NCBI RefSeq assembly: GCF_040833955.1
Contig: NZ_CP162133.1
Coordinates: 2,859,501 to 2,923,500 of the forward strand
DNA length: 64,000 nt
Direction of reading: 5' to 3'
Source: Leptospira sp. WS60.C2
Lineage (GTDB): Bacteria; Spirochaetota; Leptospiria; Leptospirales; Leptospiraceae
Shown: in pieces, positions 1-9,109 of the stretch
How positions within the stretch are numbered: position 1 is the first letter of the stretch
Layout of the letters: each line of letters opens with the position of its first letter
Translations under genes and position numbers: made by a program
Notes under the pieces: model-generated
Seen by the model: only the letters and a program-made list of their open reading frames with translations
What the model was told of the DNA's origin: nothing
Databases searched by the model: none

Positions 1-795
1 TACAGACGCATTTTGTGGCTGAAGTTCGGAGGCTTTCTTAAATTCAGCAGTAGCTTCTCCATAATTTTTTTTATTGAGTAAGTCATTTCCTCTTTGGATC
101 AAAGATGCAATTTTTGTAGAAAGTTTTGCATCTTTTGATGACTTTAAATCTGGATTTAATTTTTCTGCTTTTGCAAAGTAACTTTCTGCTTCATCGTATC
201 TTTTTAATTCCAAACAAACATCACCCAGTTGATTGAGTAATTCCACTTGGTATGGAAAATCTTTTTTCTCTTCGAGGGACTTTAAGGTAACCAAACTTTC
301 TTGGTAACGACCCAAGTTTTTTAGTAAAAGCCCAGTTTTATAGGTATAAATTGATTCTTCTGGTTTTAATCTATTGAGTGTTTGATATGTTGTTAATGCT
401 GATTCATTTTCACCTAACGTTGACTGGACGGTTCCAAGACCAATGAGAATCTTCTCATTCTGTGGATCCAGGTTGTAACCCTTTTCGTATGCATCTTTTG
501 CATTCTCATATTCACCCAATTGGTATCTAGAGGCACCAAGAAGTGCATACCCTTCCACAAGCTCAAAGGACTGAAGGGAGGACTTAGCTTTTTCCAAAGC
601 AACGTCCATATTCCCTTTTTGAAACTCATTACTTCCTTCTGCAACTAAGGCACGTGCCTCCTCGATTTTTTGTCGATCAGAGGCAGCTGATTTTTCTACG
701 ATGTTGTCTTTGACTGCGACTGTTTGAAAGTCACGAGAGCGACATCCGATTAAAGTGAATGATAATAATACGAATACAATACTGAATTGTTTCAT
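1..795 (-). CDS. TPR-repeat lipoprotein, C-terminus beyond window
   Basis: Reading the minus strand from the ATG at 793-795, an open frame of 265 codons runs off the window start, so the C-terminus is missing. The N-terminus is a short hydrophobic signal with a lipobox LIGC (Cys18), which predicts a lipid-anchored envelope protein. From about residue 50 the sequence consists of helical repeats with TPR spacing, for example ALLGASRYQLGEYENAKDAY. TPRs are protein-protein scaffolds; the partner is unknown. Its ATG overlaps the stop codon of the PEGA gene (ATGA at 792-795), so it is the third gene of a translationally coupled FecR-PEGA-TPR operon and probably works with those two proteins in the envelope. 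Confidence 0.85.
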   Translation of the reverse strand, partial: MKQFSIVFVLLSFTLIGCRSRDFQTVAVKDNIVEKSAASDRQKIEEARALVAEGSNEFQKGNMDVALEKAKSSLQSFELVEGYALLGASRYQLGEYENAKDAYEKGYNLDPQNEKILIGLGTVQSTLGENESALTTYQTLNRLKPEESIYTYKTGLLLKNLGRYQESLVTLKSLEEKKDFPYQVELLNQLGDVCLELKRYDEAESYFAKAEKLNPDLKSSKDAKLSTKIASLIQRGNDLLNKKNYGEATAEFKKASELQPQNASV

Positions 796-2408
796 TTTTG
801 GAACCTTTGTTCAAACTTAACCATATCTGGATATTGGATTTTTAATCCTCGTAAAGGGACTCCCACCAAAGGTGCATTATGTGGAGTAAGAACACCTAAA
901 TTCCAAAAAGAATCAAAACTCCAAGGAAATTCCTCTACCATCTTATTACCCAAATACAAACGGATCATTTTTTTCTCTATGTCGGTTTCAAATTTAATAC
1001 TCCGACCTTTGAGTTCATCTTCCTTGTTCCAACGATAAGAGGATCGAACTGCCGCTTCGGATTCATTCCCTGCAAACTTGACAACATGAAAGTCAGTTTG
1101 GTCAACATAAACAAGAATCGTATTCTGATTATGATCATGGATCGAAAGTCCCAATGCACCATTGTAATCTTTTTTCAGATCTAACACAAGTTCGGCTTCC
1201 AAATAATCAGGAATTAAATCTTCAGAAAAGACACCATACCAACCGTTAGGTAGGTCTTTGTTCTTCGTAAATGTCAATTTCCCCGGGAAAGTGGCAGAAA
1301 AATTTGGAGAAGGAGACGTTAAATTCCAAAATTCTTCAGATTCCCAACCAACTCCATCTTGTAAGGAAATTGGCAATGCAATGGAAGTGATTTGTTTTGG
1401 TCGAATTTTGATTCCAGCTTTTGCATATTCGAAATGAGAATCTGATGTAGTGCGGATCAATTGGACCGGATAACTTCCGTAAGGAACTCCCGATTCTGCA
1501 TATTGCGTTTTCCCCTTTTTTTGTCCATCGATCACAACATCGAGTCCAGGAGGAAAACTCGAAACAACAACCGTTCCTTGCGAAATGTCATCATTCCATT
1601 CTTGAAAGACTCTGGTAGTCTTACCGGCACGGACTAAAATATTTCGTCTGACTTGGTCTTTTCCTGGTTTTGCAAACGATAATGTGTGTTTGCCATTTAA
1701 TACTGAGTAATTGAGAAGTGGTGCTTTTCCGACTTCTATCCCATCCAAGTAAACTGTGGTTCCAGGAGAGGTAGAGAAAACAGAAACCTTACCTTGAAGA
1801 GAGGCGGAAAAATATGATCTTAAATCATCGTTAGATGGTGATGAAACTTCAACATAATAAGCAGGAACAAATTCAGTCAGAGGGAGTAAATGTTTTCTGC
1901 CGTGATAGACATCAAAGGATTTTACAGATTTCGTTTTAGGTTCTTTTTCTTCTTGGTAGACAAAAACCGACTTACCAAAGTTTTGTGACAAAACAGGATC
2001 CTTGTATTGAACTTCTGCCGTCAATCGCTCTCCGACTTTCACCAATGTAAGTTCCAATACGATGTCAATATCGTTTGTTTGTAAAAATTTAGGGTCAAGA
2101 GTCGAAGATGGTGATTTCTGGTAAACACCTAACTTGGAATGAGGAAAAAGGATTTTTTCTTCTAAAAGAGATAAGTCAGAAAGAGAAAACTCCTCTGGGA
2201 TTTGTTTCCAGAGGAGGGTGAAACTCGGAGTGGGTTTATTTACCAGTCGTTCTCTGTAATCTCTACCCGAAGGAAGGGGTTCAGACTCTCCTATGTCAGG
2301 AGCGACAAACTTAGGTTTTGTAAAACTTCGATTAAGTGTTTCGATCTTTGTGACCGAGGAACAATAACCGACTAAAAAACAAAGGACCGGTAAATAAACA
2401 TATCTCAT
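792..2408 (-). CDS. PEGA-domain envelope lipoprotein
   Basis: A 538-residue protein with a short signal ending in a relaxed lipobox (GYC, Cys16). Two PEGA-type beta domains lie at about residues 206-272 (STSPGTTVYLDGIEVGKAPL) and 278-348 (SSFPPGLDVVIDGQKKGKTQ). PEGA domains are thought to act in surface or cell-wall contacts. Residues 357-538 look like a concanavalin/LamG-type beta sandwich (LEAELVLDLKKDYNGALGLS), a possible glycan-binding module. This last assignment is inference from the pattern of strands. The gene starts inside the stop of the FecR gene (ATGA at 2405-2408) and overlaps the next TPR lipoprotein in the same way, so the three are one operon. Confidence 0.8.
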   Translation of the reverse strand: MRYVYLPVLCFLVGYCSSVTKIETLNRSFTKPKFVAPDIGESEPLPSGRDYRERLVNKPTPSFTLLWKQIPEEFSLSDLSLLEEKILFPHSKLGVYQKSPSSTLDPKFLQTNDIDIVLELTLVKVGERLTAEVQYKDPVLSQNFGKSVFVYQEEKEPKTKSVKSFDVYHGRKHLLPLTEFVPAYYVEVSSPSNDDLRSYFSASLQGKVSVFSTSPGTTVYLDGIEVGKAPLLNYSVLNGKHTLSFAKPGKDQVRRNILVRAGKTTRVFQEWNDDISQGTVVVSSFPPGLDVVIDGQKKGKTQYAESGVPYGSYPVQLIRTTSDSHFEYAKAGIKIRPKQITSIALPISLQDGVGWESEEFWNLTSPSPNFSATFPGKLTFTKNKDLPNGWYGVFSEDLIPDYLEAELVLDLKKDYNGALGLSIHDHNQNTILVYVDQTDFHVVKFAGNESEAAVRSSYRWNKEDELKGRSIKFETDIEKKMIRLYLGNKMVEEFPWSFDSFWNLGVLTPHNAPLVGVPLRGLKIQYPDMVKFEQRFQK

Positions 2409-3376
2409 TTCGTCTTATCAAAACTCTCTTTTGGAGCTAATTTTAGTGAATCTTTTTGTACGTCTTTCTTAATGTATTTGGAATCTTCGATTGATTTTGC
2501 AGTTGTGATCACTTCATCTGACTTTGATTTGGTGATTTCACGTGTTTTTGCTGCTTTCTCTAATTCCTCTACGGATGAACCAAGGTTCATTTTTTGAAGT
2601 TCTTCATTATTTGATTTTAGTTCATTTGCAAGAGACTCAAACTGCAACATTTTTGTGTTTTCGAACACCAACATTTCTTTCATTTCACCTAAGGACTGTT
2701 TGTCCATTGGTTTAATCATTTTGTCAGAAAGCTTTGTATCAGAGGACACTTCCGCTGATTTTTGTTTGTCCACTACGATTTCGTTCTCAGAGTTTGCTTT
2801 ACGAATGGCAACTGCTCCATCAAGAACCGTATACTTCACCACACAATTCGAAGATCCGCATGCTACGTTTCCACCTTTCGCAGAAGGATTTTCCACATTG
2901 GTTAAGAAGATCGTTCCCCGAACACCCGCAATGGAAGTAGGAGTGACAACGCTGAAAGACTCTGTTTTTCTTTCTTTACGAAGAACTGTAACAAGTTTTC
3001 CATATTGCATGTTGACTTCAGTTTCGCGTGAACCGTCGTTAGCCGTAAATGCTTGACTTACGCTAAGGGAAGTGTTTTTGTTTAGTTTGAGAACACCATC
3101 TTCACCAACCAAAAGTTCAACGGCACCATTTTGACCAGTCACAATTGTGTCCTGCGCAGTGAGAGTATCACCTAAACTTGGTTTGATTTGGTTATTTTCT
3201 CTCAAAACGACCACATCACCTTTTACAAAGGCAATGACCACATTGCTAGCAGATTGACTTTTTTCTGTAACGGCGGTTACATTCTCTTTTGAGTCTTTTT
3301 GGCAAGCTACGGCAAACATAGCTAAAAATGCCACAAACCCCAAAACCGACAATTTTTGAATCATTGTACGTTTCAT
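2405..3376 (-). CDS. FecR-domain lipoprotein
   Basis: A 323-residue lipoprotein. The start chosen is the ATG at 3374-3376, directly after a strong ribosome site (GGAGG, 7 bases upstream), rather than a longer frame reaching 3472. The signal peptide ends in a lipobox AVAC (Cys25). Residues about 50-190 form a FecR domain, with the typical GDTLTAQDTIVTGQNGAVEL and TPTSIAGVRGTIF motifs. The C-terminal third is charged and helical. Classical FecR proteins relay signals to ECF sigma factors, but no sigma factor is adjacent here. In leptospires FecR domains also occur in abundant outer-membrane lipoproteins of the LipL45 type, which is the better comparison. First gene of the FecR-PEGA-TPR operon. 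Confidence 0.82.
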   Translation of the reverse strand: MKRTMIQKLSVLGFVAFLAMFAVACQKDSKENVTAVTEKSQSASNVVIAFVKGDVVVLRENNQIKPSLGDTLTAQDTIVTGQNGAVELLVGEDGVLKLNKNTSLSVSQAFTANDGSRETEVNMQYGKLVTVLRKERKTESFSVVTPTSIAGVRGTIFLTNVENPSAKGGNVACGSSNCVVKYTVLDGAVAIRKANSENEIVVDKQKSAEVSSDTKLSDKMIKPMDKQSLGEMKEMLVFENTKMLQFESLANELKSNNEELQKMNLGSSVEELEKAAKTREITKSKSDEVITTAKSIEDSKYIKKDVQKDSLKLAPKESFDKTK

Positions 3377-3403
3377 ATTCCTTCCTCCGGAAATAACTTT
3401 CTT

Positions 3404-3432
3404 AAAGTAGATAACAACTGAAGCCTTGGCAA
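3404..3432 (-). promoter_or_regulatory. candidate sigma70-type promoter of the FecR operon
   Basis: On the minus strand TTGCCA (3427-3432) and TACTTT (3404-3409) are separated by exactly 17 bases, 28 bases before the FecR gene start. It lies in the 65-base gap after rsgA. Only the spacing and partial matches to the consensus support it. Confidence 0.35.
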
Positions 3433-3441
3433 GTCTTTTCC

Positions 3442-4395
3442 CTAATATCTTTTTGTGACCGCTTTTGACCAATGGTCCCGACGAGTGACCCGGTAAGGAT
3501 TCTCCAAACTCTCAATCATGGATTCTAGGCTCTTTTTTCGAGTTTCGTCCATGGATTCATGCATGAACTTTCGCATGGCACACTCAGAACCCAGTTCACA
3601 ACAATAAATTTCCTGGCACAATTCTTTTACTTTGCGTAACTCGGGAAAACTTTCCCAAAGTTGAGTTGGCGTCAGGTGGAGAATACCCCATTCTTTGACT
3701 CCGGGAGAATCAATGAGGACCGTATTTCCCTCTAAAAAAAGAGCAAATGAATTGGTGGTTGTGTGTTTTCCTTTCTTTGTTGATCCGCTGACCAGATTGG
3801 TTCTTTGGATCGTTTTTTGATGCAGGTGGTTCATGAGAGTGGACTTACCTACACCAGAGTTGCCACAAAGAAACGTTCGTTTGCCCTTGATTTTTTCCCA
3901 AAGAGGTTGAATGGACTCTTCTGAAAGAAGAGAGACACTCATGACATCATAACCTAACTCTTTATAATAGGTTTCCCGATCTTCGATCTCCTCTTCTGAT
4001 ACCAAATCTTTTTTGGTAAAGATAATAAGAGGAGGAATATTGGTGTGGTAAGAAGCAGCAAGAAGTCGGTCGATAAAGCCAGGTTTTGTTTCTGGATCTT
4101 TACAAGAAGCAAGGATGGCTACCTGATCTAAATTCGCACATAACACATGACTGTCGCCTTTGTCACTTTTTCGAGTCAGGTAATTTTTACGCTCTAAACG
4201 CTCAGAAATGACCCACTCTTCTCCAGAAGACTTTTCAGCAAACACGAGATCACCCACGACAAAGGGATGACGTTCATTGGTATTTTTCAGGCGCAGTTTT
4301 CCTTTGAGTACGGCGAGGGCATAAGAAGTGGACTCCGAATAAATTTCGTAATAAGCCCCAAAGATACGAGCGATTGTAAATAGTTCTTTACCCAA
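3442..4395 (-). CDS. rsgA: ribosome small-subunit biogenesis GTPase RsgA
   Basis: A 317-residue circularly permuted GTPase that assists late 30S maturation. The permuted motif order is visible: TKKD (G4, residues 127-130), then the P-loop GNSGVGKST (178-186), then DSPGVKEW (G3, about 229). An N-terminal OB-fold region precedes it, and a C-terminal cysteine cluster (C260, C265, C266, C272) corresponds to the RsgA zinc knuckle. The His usually found in the knuckle is not obvious, and an extra Cys is present. The start appears to be TTG at 4393-4395; no ATG lies at a better position. It diverges from the histidine kinase gene across about 50 bases. Confidence 0.92.
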   Translation of the reverse strand: MGKELFTIARIFGAYYEIYSESTSYALAVLKGKLRLKNTNERHPFVVGDLVFAEKSSGEEWVISERLERKNYLTRKSDKGDSHVLCANLDQVAILASCKDPETKPGFIDRLLAASYHTNIPPLIIFTKKDLVSEEEIEDRETYYKELGYDVMSVSLLSEESIQPLWEKIKGKRTFLCGNSGVGKSTLMNHLHQKTIQRTNLVSGSTKKGKHTTTNSFALFLEGNTVLIDSPGVKEWGILHLTPTQLWESFPELRKVKELCQEIYCCELGSECAMRKFMHESMDETRKKSLESMIESLENPYRVTRRDHWSKAVTKRY

Positions 4396-4428
4396 GTTGA
4401 TTCTGCACCAAAATTATCTAGTTCTTAC

Positions 4429-4440
4429 ATTGTATACAAT
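4429..4440. promoter_or_regulatory. perfect 12-bp palindrome before histidine kinase gene
   Basis: ATTGTATACAAT is its own reverse complement and ends 4 bases before the kinase ATG at 4445. It lies in the divergent rsgA/kinase gap and overlaps where a ribosome site would be. It could be an operator or part of a -10 region; no regulator can be named. Confidence 0.35.
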
Positions 4441-4444
4441 TGAC

Positions 4445-6271
4445 ATGCAAATACAAGTTTTCTTTCGTTCTTTCATCATTCTTCTGTCCGCTTTCGGTTG
4501 GTTTGCTGTTGGTTACGGGCTTGGTTTATTACAAGCTGCTACCTTTTTAACCATTGGATTTTTCCTAATGGGTTTCCTCACTTTATCATTATTTCTATTC
4601 CCCTCGCCTAAAAAAGAAACTCTGAGAGAAGACAAACCCAGAAAGCGAGACGAACTCGTTCAAAATCTTTTTGCTCTAGAAAAATTCAAAGAAGAACTCA
4701 TCTCATTCAATGACCCTGACCAAATCAGCGATACCATTAGTCAATTTTTGGCTTCTAAAATTCCTGCGGAATTTGTTCAAGTATATACTTGGGACGAGAC
4801 AGAAGGACAATTTCGTCCGAGGCCTTTTTTACAATCCAATCCAGTCAAAAAACAAGACTTACCTTCCATTCCCGTTTTTAATCCATTTTTATTATGGTTA
4901 TCCGAAAGAGAAGGAATCCACATAAAAGAAAATTTCATCCAATATGTTTCTCCTAATCATGAGAAAATTGCAAACGAGGCCTTACGTTTTTTTTCCGAAA
5001 CAAAATCGGAGTTAGTTGCGACTCTTTCCATTAAATCAAGTCTGGTTGGTTTTATTTTACTTGGGAAACACAAAGAAGGTAAAATTTATGATTTAGAAGA
5101 GATCGAAATCATTCTTGAAATTTTGTCCGTATCTCTCATGTCACTTTCCAATTCAATGATTTACCAACAGTTGTTAAACCTAACAGAAACTCTTGAAGCA
5201 AAAGTAAGAGAACGAACGAAAGAATTGGAAGAAACACAAGCACATCTTGTCCAATCAGAAAAAATGGCTTCTCTTGGGGTCATGGTTGCAGGAATTGCAC
5301 ACGAAATCAATACTCCTGCCGCCGTTATCAATGGAGCCGCAGACAATTTAGATGCAAACCTTGTGTTTGTCTTATCTCACTTAGGCGACATCACGCATCT
5401 CATACAAAATCCAGATTTTCGTTCCTTATACTTAGATATTTTGTTTAGTTTTGTCAAAGAAGACCCAAACACAAAAATTGATCCGAAAGATAAATTTAAA
5501 CTCAAACGAGAAACAAAACTGAAATTTATACAAGATGGCATGCCGGAAAATGATGCCACCGATCTTGCAACCTTTCTCATCGATCACCATCTGATGCATA
5601 TGCAAGAAGAGTTGTTACGAATTTGGAAATCGGGTGGAAAAGAAACCTTTGAGATGTTAAAAAACACCTTAAGCCTGCAACGAAATATAAAAAATATCAA
5701 ATATGCGATTCGCAATATCGTTCGGATTGTAAAAGCATTAAAATATTATTCTCATCTAGGGCAAAATTCTTACGAGGTGTCAGACCTTCATGAAGGTTTA
5801 GAAAACACTCTAGTGATCATGCAAAACCAAATCAAACATGGTGTGGAAATTGAAAGGAATTATGGAACTATTCCGCCTGTTCGTTGTAATTTGGATGAAC
5901 TGAACCAAGTTTGGACAAATTTGATCACTAACGCCATTCATGCCATGAAAAAAACAAAACATCCCAAACTCATTATATCATCCAAACGAATTGGCGAAGA
6001 ATTTGTGATGATTAGTTTTGAAGACAATGGGTCAGGAATTCCAAATGAGATTAAGGACAAAATTTGGGATCCTTTTTTTACGACTAAAGACCAAGGAGAG
6101 GGAACGGGTCTTGGACTTGGGATTGTCAAAGGAATTATCGAAAAACACAAAGGAAGGATTGAAGTGGAATCCTCACCAGGACGAACTCGATTTATGGTCT
6201 ACTTACCGTTAGTTGGTCCTGGAGATGTTCCCAATCTCCCCAAAGAAATTTTTAGGGAGGTGAGAGGATAA
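4445..6271 (+). CDS. membrane sensor histidine kinase (2TM-GAF-HisKA-HATPase)
   Basis: 608 residues from the ATG at 4445; the frame is open upstream to a TTG at 4397, but that adds a poor N-terminus. Two membrane helices lie at about 8-28 and 32-52. A GAF-like sensor follows at about 90-235, then a coiled coil. The phospho-acceptor is His286 in VAGIAHEINTPAAV, and the ATPase has N-box Asn496, DNGSG (527-531) and GTGLGLG (553-559). Between the H-box and the second DHp helix there is an unusually long insertion, about residues 305-420. No response regulator is adjacent, so its partner lies elsewhere. The gene converges with the desaturase gene, with 3 bases between the stops. Confidence 0.88.
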   Translation: MQIQVFFRSFIILLSAFGWFAVGYGLGLLQAATFLTIGFFLMGFLTLSLFLFPSPKKETLREDKPRKRDELVQNLFALEKFKEELISFNDPDQISDTISQFLASKIPAEFVQVYTWDETEGQFRPRPFLQSNPVKKQDLPSIPVFNPFLLWLSEREGIHIKENFIQYVSPNHEKIANEALRFFSETKSELVATLSIKSSLVGFILLGKHKEGKIYDLEEIEIILEILSVSLMSLSNSMIYQQLLNLTETLEAKVRERTKELEETQAHLVQSEKMASLGVMVAGIAHEINTPAAVINGAADNLDANLVFVLSHLGDITHLIQNPDFRSLYLDILFSFVKEDPNTKIDPKDKFKLKRETKLKFIQDGMPENDATDLATFLIDHHLMHMQEELLRIWKSGGKETFEMLKNTLSLQRNIKNIKYAIRNIVRIVKALKYYSHLGQNSYEVSDLHEGLENTLVIMQNQIKHGVEIERNYGTIPPVRCNLDELNQVWTNLITNAIHAMKKTKHPKLIISSKRIGEEFVMISFEDNGSGIPNEIKDKIWDPFFTTKDQGEGTGLGLGIVKGIIEKHKGRIEVESSPGRTRFMVYLPLVGPGDVPNLPKEIFREVRG

Positions 6272-6274
6272 GTT

Positions 6275-7363
6275 TTATGAAAAAAGTGGTTTGTTTAACA
6301 GTTTTTCCCAACTTTCTTTTGTAGTTTCAAATTTCTTTTTGGAATCACCAGCTTCAGATTCATTCGCCGTTTGTTTCGCTTTTGACCATTTTTGGTATTC
6401 AGCGATCGCAGATTCTCTGAGGTGCGCCAATTGTTCAGACCAAGTTTTTAATTTTTCTTCGCCAAGATTAGCATACTGATGCAAAGTTTCTTTTTCTTTG
6501 ATGAACATAGTTTTTTGAAGGATTTTTTCTTCTGAAACTTTTTTCAAATTATACGTAAGACCAAAAAAAGAAAGAAACTTAATCATCCACTTGGATGGAT
6601 CGTAATCATACCAACGAATGCCGTTACGGTAGTCCATTTGAAATTCATGATGGAAGTTGTGGTAACCTTCACCAAACGTAAAAAATGCGATGATCCAATT
6701 GTCTCGCGCTGTTTGTTCTTTGGAAAACGTTCGTTCACCCCAAACATGGCAGGCACTGTTTATGAAAAATGTGAACTGATGAACAATGAATAATCTAAGG
6801 AATCCAGCGACAAAAAAACCTTCTAAAAAAGTCCCCCAAATCATAGTGATAAGACCTGGAAGGATAAAACTCATAAAGATCGATATGGAATAAAAATGTT
6901 TATGTTGCCAAGATACTAATGGGTCATTGATCAAATCTTGTACACCATGCCCAACATACTTTCGTTTGCGAAACAACCAACCAATATGGGCATACCAGAA
7001 TCCTTTTTTGATCGAATAAGGATCCTTGTCAGTGTCCACAAATTTGTGATGGATTCGATGGTCTTCGCTCCACTCGAGTGCAGTCGATTGGAATGCGGCT
7101 GCTCCAAACAGTAATAACAAAAGTTTTACGGGAGTTTTTGCCTCATATGCTTTATGAGAAAAAAGTCTGTGATAACCTACGGTAATTCCCATGCCTGTCG
7201 CAAAAAAGTAAAACAGAAAGAGTGCCCAAGTTGCCAAGTGAATGGACTGGTAAAGGTATACGTATACCGATCCGAAAATACCTACCAAAGGGGATGTAAG
7301 TAAAAAAATCGTGGTCACCCAATCCATTGGGGGTTTCACTTTGATTTCAGCTTGTGTCGTCAT
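6275..7363 (-). CDS. acyl-CoA/acyl-lipid delta-9-type fatty acid desaturase
   Basis: A 362-residue membrane di-iron desaturase. It carries the three histidine boxes of the family: HRLFSH (65-70), HRIHH (102-106) and HNFHH (235-239), with hydrophobic helix pairs between them. Such enzymes introduce a cis double bond into saturated acyl chains and adjust membrane fluidity. The start is the ATG at 7361-7363 with an AGGA ribosome site; a TTG six codons upstream is less likely. About 70 C-terminal residues form a charged, coiled-coil-like tail not needed for catalysis. The gene is divergent from the next one. Confidence 0.9.
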   Translation of the reverse strand: MTTQAEIKVKPPMDWVTTIFLLTSPLVGIFGSVYVYLYQSIHLATWALFLFYFFATGMGITVGYHRLFSHKAYEAKTPVKLLLLLFGAAAFQSTALEWSEDHRIHHKFVDTDKDPYSIKKGFWYAHIGWLFRKRKYVGHGVQDLINDPLVSWQHKHFYSISIFMSFILPGLITMIWGTFLEGFFVAGFLRLFIVHQFTFFINSACHVWGERTFSKEQTARDNWIIAFFTFGEGYHNFHHEFQMDYRNGIRWYDYDPSKWMIKFLSFFGLTYNLKKVSEEKILQKTMFIKEKETLHQYANLGEEKLKTWSEQLAHLRESAIAEYQKWSKAKQTANESEAGDSKKKFETTKESWEKLLNKPLFS

Positions 7364-7421
7364 AAAAAATTCCTGTAACAAGGAGTCGGAGTCCTAAAAA
7401 AGACACTGGTTGCAAAAAAAA

Positions 7422-8555
7422 ATGAGTACAGACCGTTACAAACCAGGATTTTTAGAACAATGGGGTCGGCGTGTCCTCATTTCCTACCGTTCCAAGGCGA
7501 AAGGAGAAACCAGTGGCCAGGACAGTTTTTCGGAATCTTCGAGAAGGTTTCTTTTTTGGGGGAGTTTTTGGTCGTTTTGGATCGGATTTTTTCCTTCGAT
7601 CACGTTTGTCTATCTTTCATATTACCTTCCCGCCTTTTCGTTTACCCCATTTTCCTCAATTCCCTACCAAGGGATCCTTACGTTTTTACTATTACTTTCC
7701 ATTTTAACTGTACTTGAATTTTACTTACTCTTTCGATTGGGTTTTCACTTGTCCTACCAAATGGCGAGAGCAGCTGATGTGGAACTCGCAGAAGAACCTG
7801 AACTCATTACTCCCATTCCAGGAATGATGGCACGCCTTGTCTTGGAAATTCCTGATCCAAGGATACAACTTTACGGAATTGATCCATACAAACACTTAAA
7901 TGAAAGGGCTTTGTTCTTTCGAACTGCACTTTACAAAAGTAAGGTCTTCCTTTCCAATATTTTCGCCAAACTTATATTAAAGGTAATTCTTGGAAGGACG
8001 AGCCTTCGTTTCCTAATTGAATATGTGTCAGGACCAATTACAGGGATTTGGGACAGTGTAACAACCTACATCATCCTTATTGAACTGAGAAAACGAATTA
8101 TCACTCGAAAACTCGCTGATGCAATCCTCATCCTATTCAAATCAAAATCGAGAAATCCAAAACTCATTGAATCCGTACTTCGTTCTGTGGCACTTTCCAT
8201 TGTGTTCACAAAAACATTTCATCCTAATTTTGAATATTTACTCTTCGGACTCCTTGGAATTATGCCTAATAGAGAACAGTTACAAAATCTAGATGACTGG
8301 GATACCTTTGTGTCCTCTCTCCAGGTTTTGAACGATGAGGAACGAAAATGGCCTATCTCTATTTTTGCGATCTGCGCCTCTTTTGATGGGAAATTAAATG
8401 AAGAGGAACTCGTCGCCTTTCAAGGTCTCAGTGTGCATTCTCCTTCCTGGATTTTGGACCGAGTGCGACATTTAAGTCGTACCATCCAAAAAGGGGAACT
8501 CGCAGAATCCTTTCTTTGGATGGAAAAAATCCTTCCACAAGAAAGAAACACTTAG
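7422..8555 (+). CDS. conserved membrane protein of unknown function
   Basis: 377 residues from the ATG at 7422. Two strong hydrophobic helices lie at about residues 38-60 and 75-100, followed by a mostly helical soluble part with further semi-hydrophobic stretches. No enzymatic motif was recognised. The C-terminal 100 residues ([20 protein letters not shown] onward) could be a TerB-like or DnaJ-associated helical fold, but this is a weak impression. It is followed after 38 bases by tpx, which has its own ribosome site, so the two may be co-transcribed. Confidence 0.7.
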   Translation: MSTDRYKPGFLEQWGRRVLISYRSKAKGETSGQDSFSESSRRFLFWGSFWSFWIGFFPSITFVYLSYYLPAFSFTPFSSIPYQGILTFLLLLSILTVLEFYLLFRLGFHLSYQMARAADVELAEEPELITPIPGMMARLVLEIPDPRIQLYGIDPYKHLNERALFFRTALYKSKVFLSNIFAKLILKVILGRTSLRFLIEYVSGPITGIWDSVTTYIILIELRKRIITRKLADAILILFKSKSRNPKLIESVLRSVALSIVFTKTFHPNFEYLLFGLLGIMPNREQLQNLDDWDTFVSSLQVLNDEERKWPISIFAICASFDGKLNEEELVAFQGLSVHSPSWILDRVRHLSRTIQKGELAESFLWMEKILPQERNT

Positions 8556-8593
8556 AGAATGAATTTCAGTCTAAAAGAAACATAGGAGAAAAT

Positions 8594-9109
8594 ATGGCAC
8601 AAGTAACACTCAAAGGAAATCCCGTTCCGCTGGAAGGATCGATCCCAAAACCTGGAGACAAAGCTCCTGATTTTAAAGTCGCCAAACAAGATTTAAGTGA
8701 TATTACATTAAAAGATTTAGCAGGAAAGGTGAAAATCCTCGTAGCCGTTCCAAGCCTTGACACTCCTGTATGCGCCATTGAAACAAAAAAATTCAACGAA
8801 AAAGTCGCAAAGGAAAACGGAATCGCAACTCTCATCATTTCAGGGGATTTACCCTTTGCTATGAAACGATTTTGTACTACTGAAGGAATCAATTCTGAAA
8901 ACTTAATCACTGGATCTCAGTTCAAAGATTTTTCCTTCTCCAAAAACTACGGAACTCACATCTCCGGTGGACCACTTGCCGGTCTTTCCGCAAGAGCAGT
9001 GTTTGTTGTCGACAAAGACGATATCGTACGATATACAGAGCTCGTTCCAGAAATTGGAAGTGAACCTAACTACGACACAGTACTTGCGGAAGCTAAGAAA
9101 CTTGTTTAG
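8594..9109 (+). CDS. tpx: thiol peroxidase Tpx
   Basis: A 171-residue atypical 2-Cys peroxiredoxin that reduces hydroperoxides using thioredoxin. The family motif PSLDTPVC holds the peroxidatic Cys60, and Cys94 in RFCTTEG is the resolving Cys. The length is normal for the family. The ATG at 8594 follows an AGGAGA ribosome site at 8584-8589, so the longer open frame from 8516 is not the start. The end overlaps the convergent ATPase gene by 17 bases. Confidence 0.96.
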   Translation: MAQVTLKGNPVPLEGSIPKPGDKAPDFKVAKQDLSDITLKDLAGKVKILVAVPSLDTPVCAIETKKFNEKVAKENGIATLIISGDLPFAMKRFCTTEGINSENLITGSQFKDFSFSKNYGTHISGGPLAGLSARAVFVVDKDDIVRYTELVPEIGSEPNYDTVLAEAKKLV

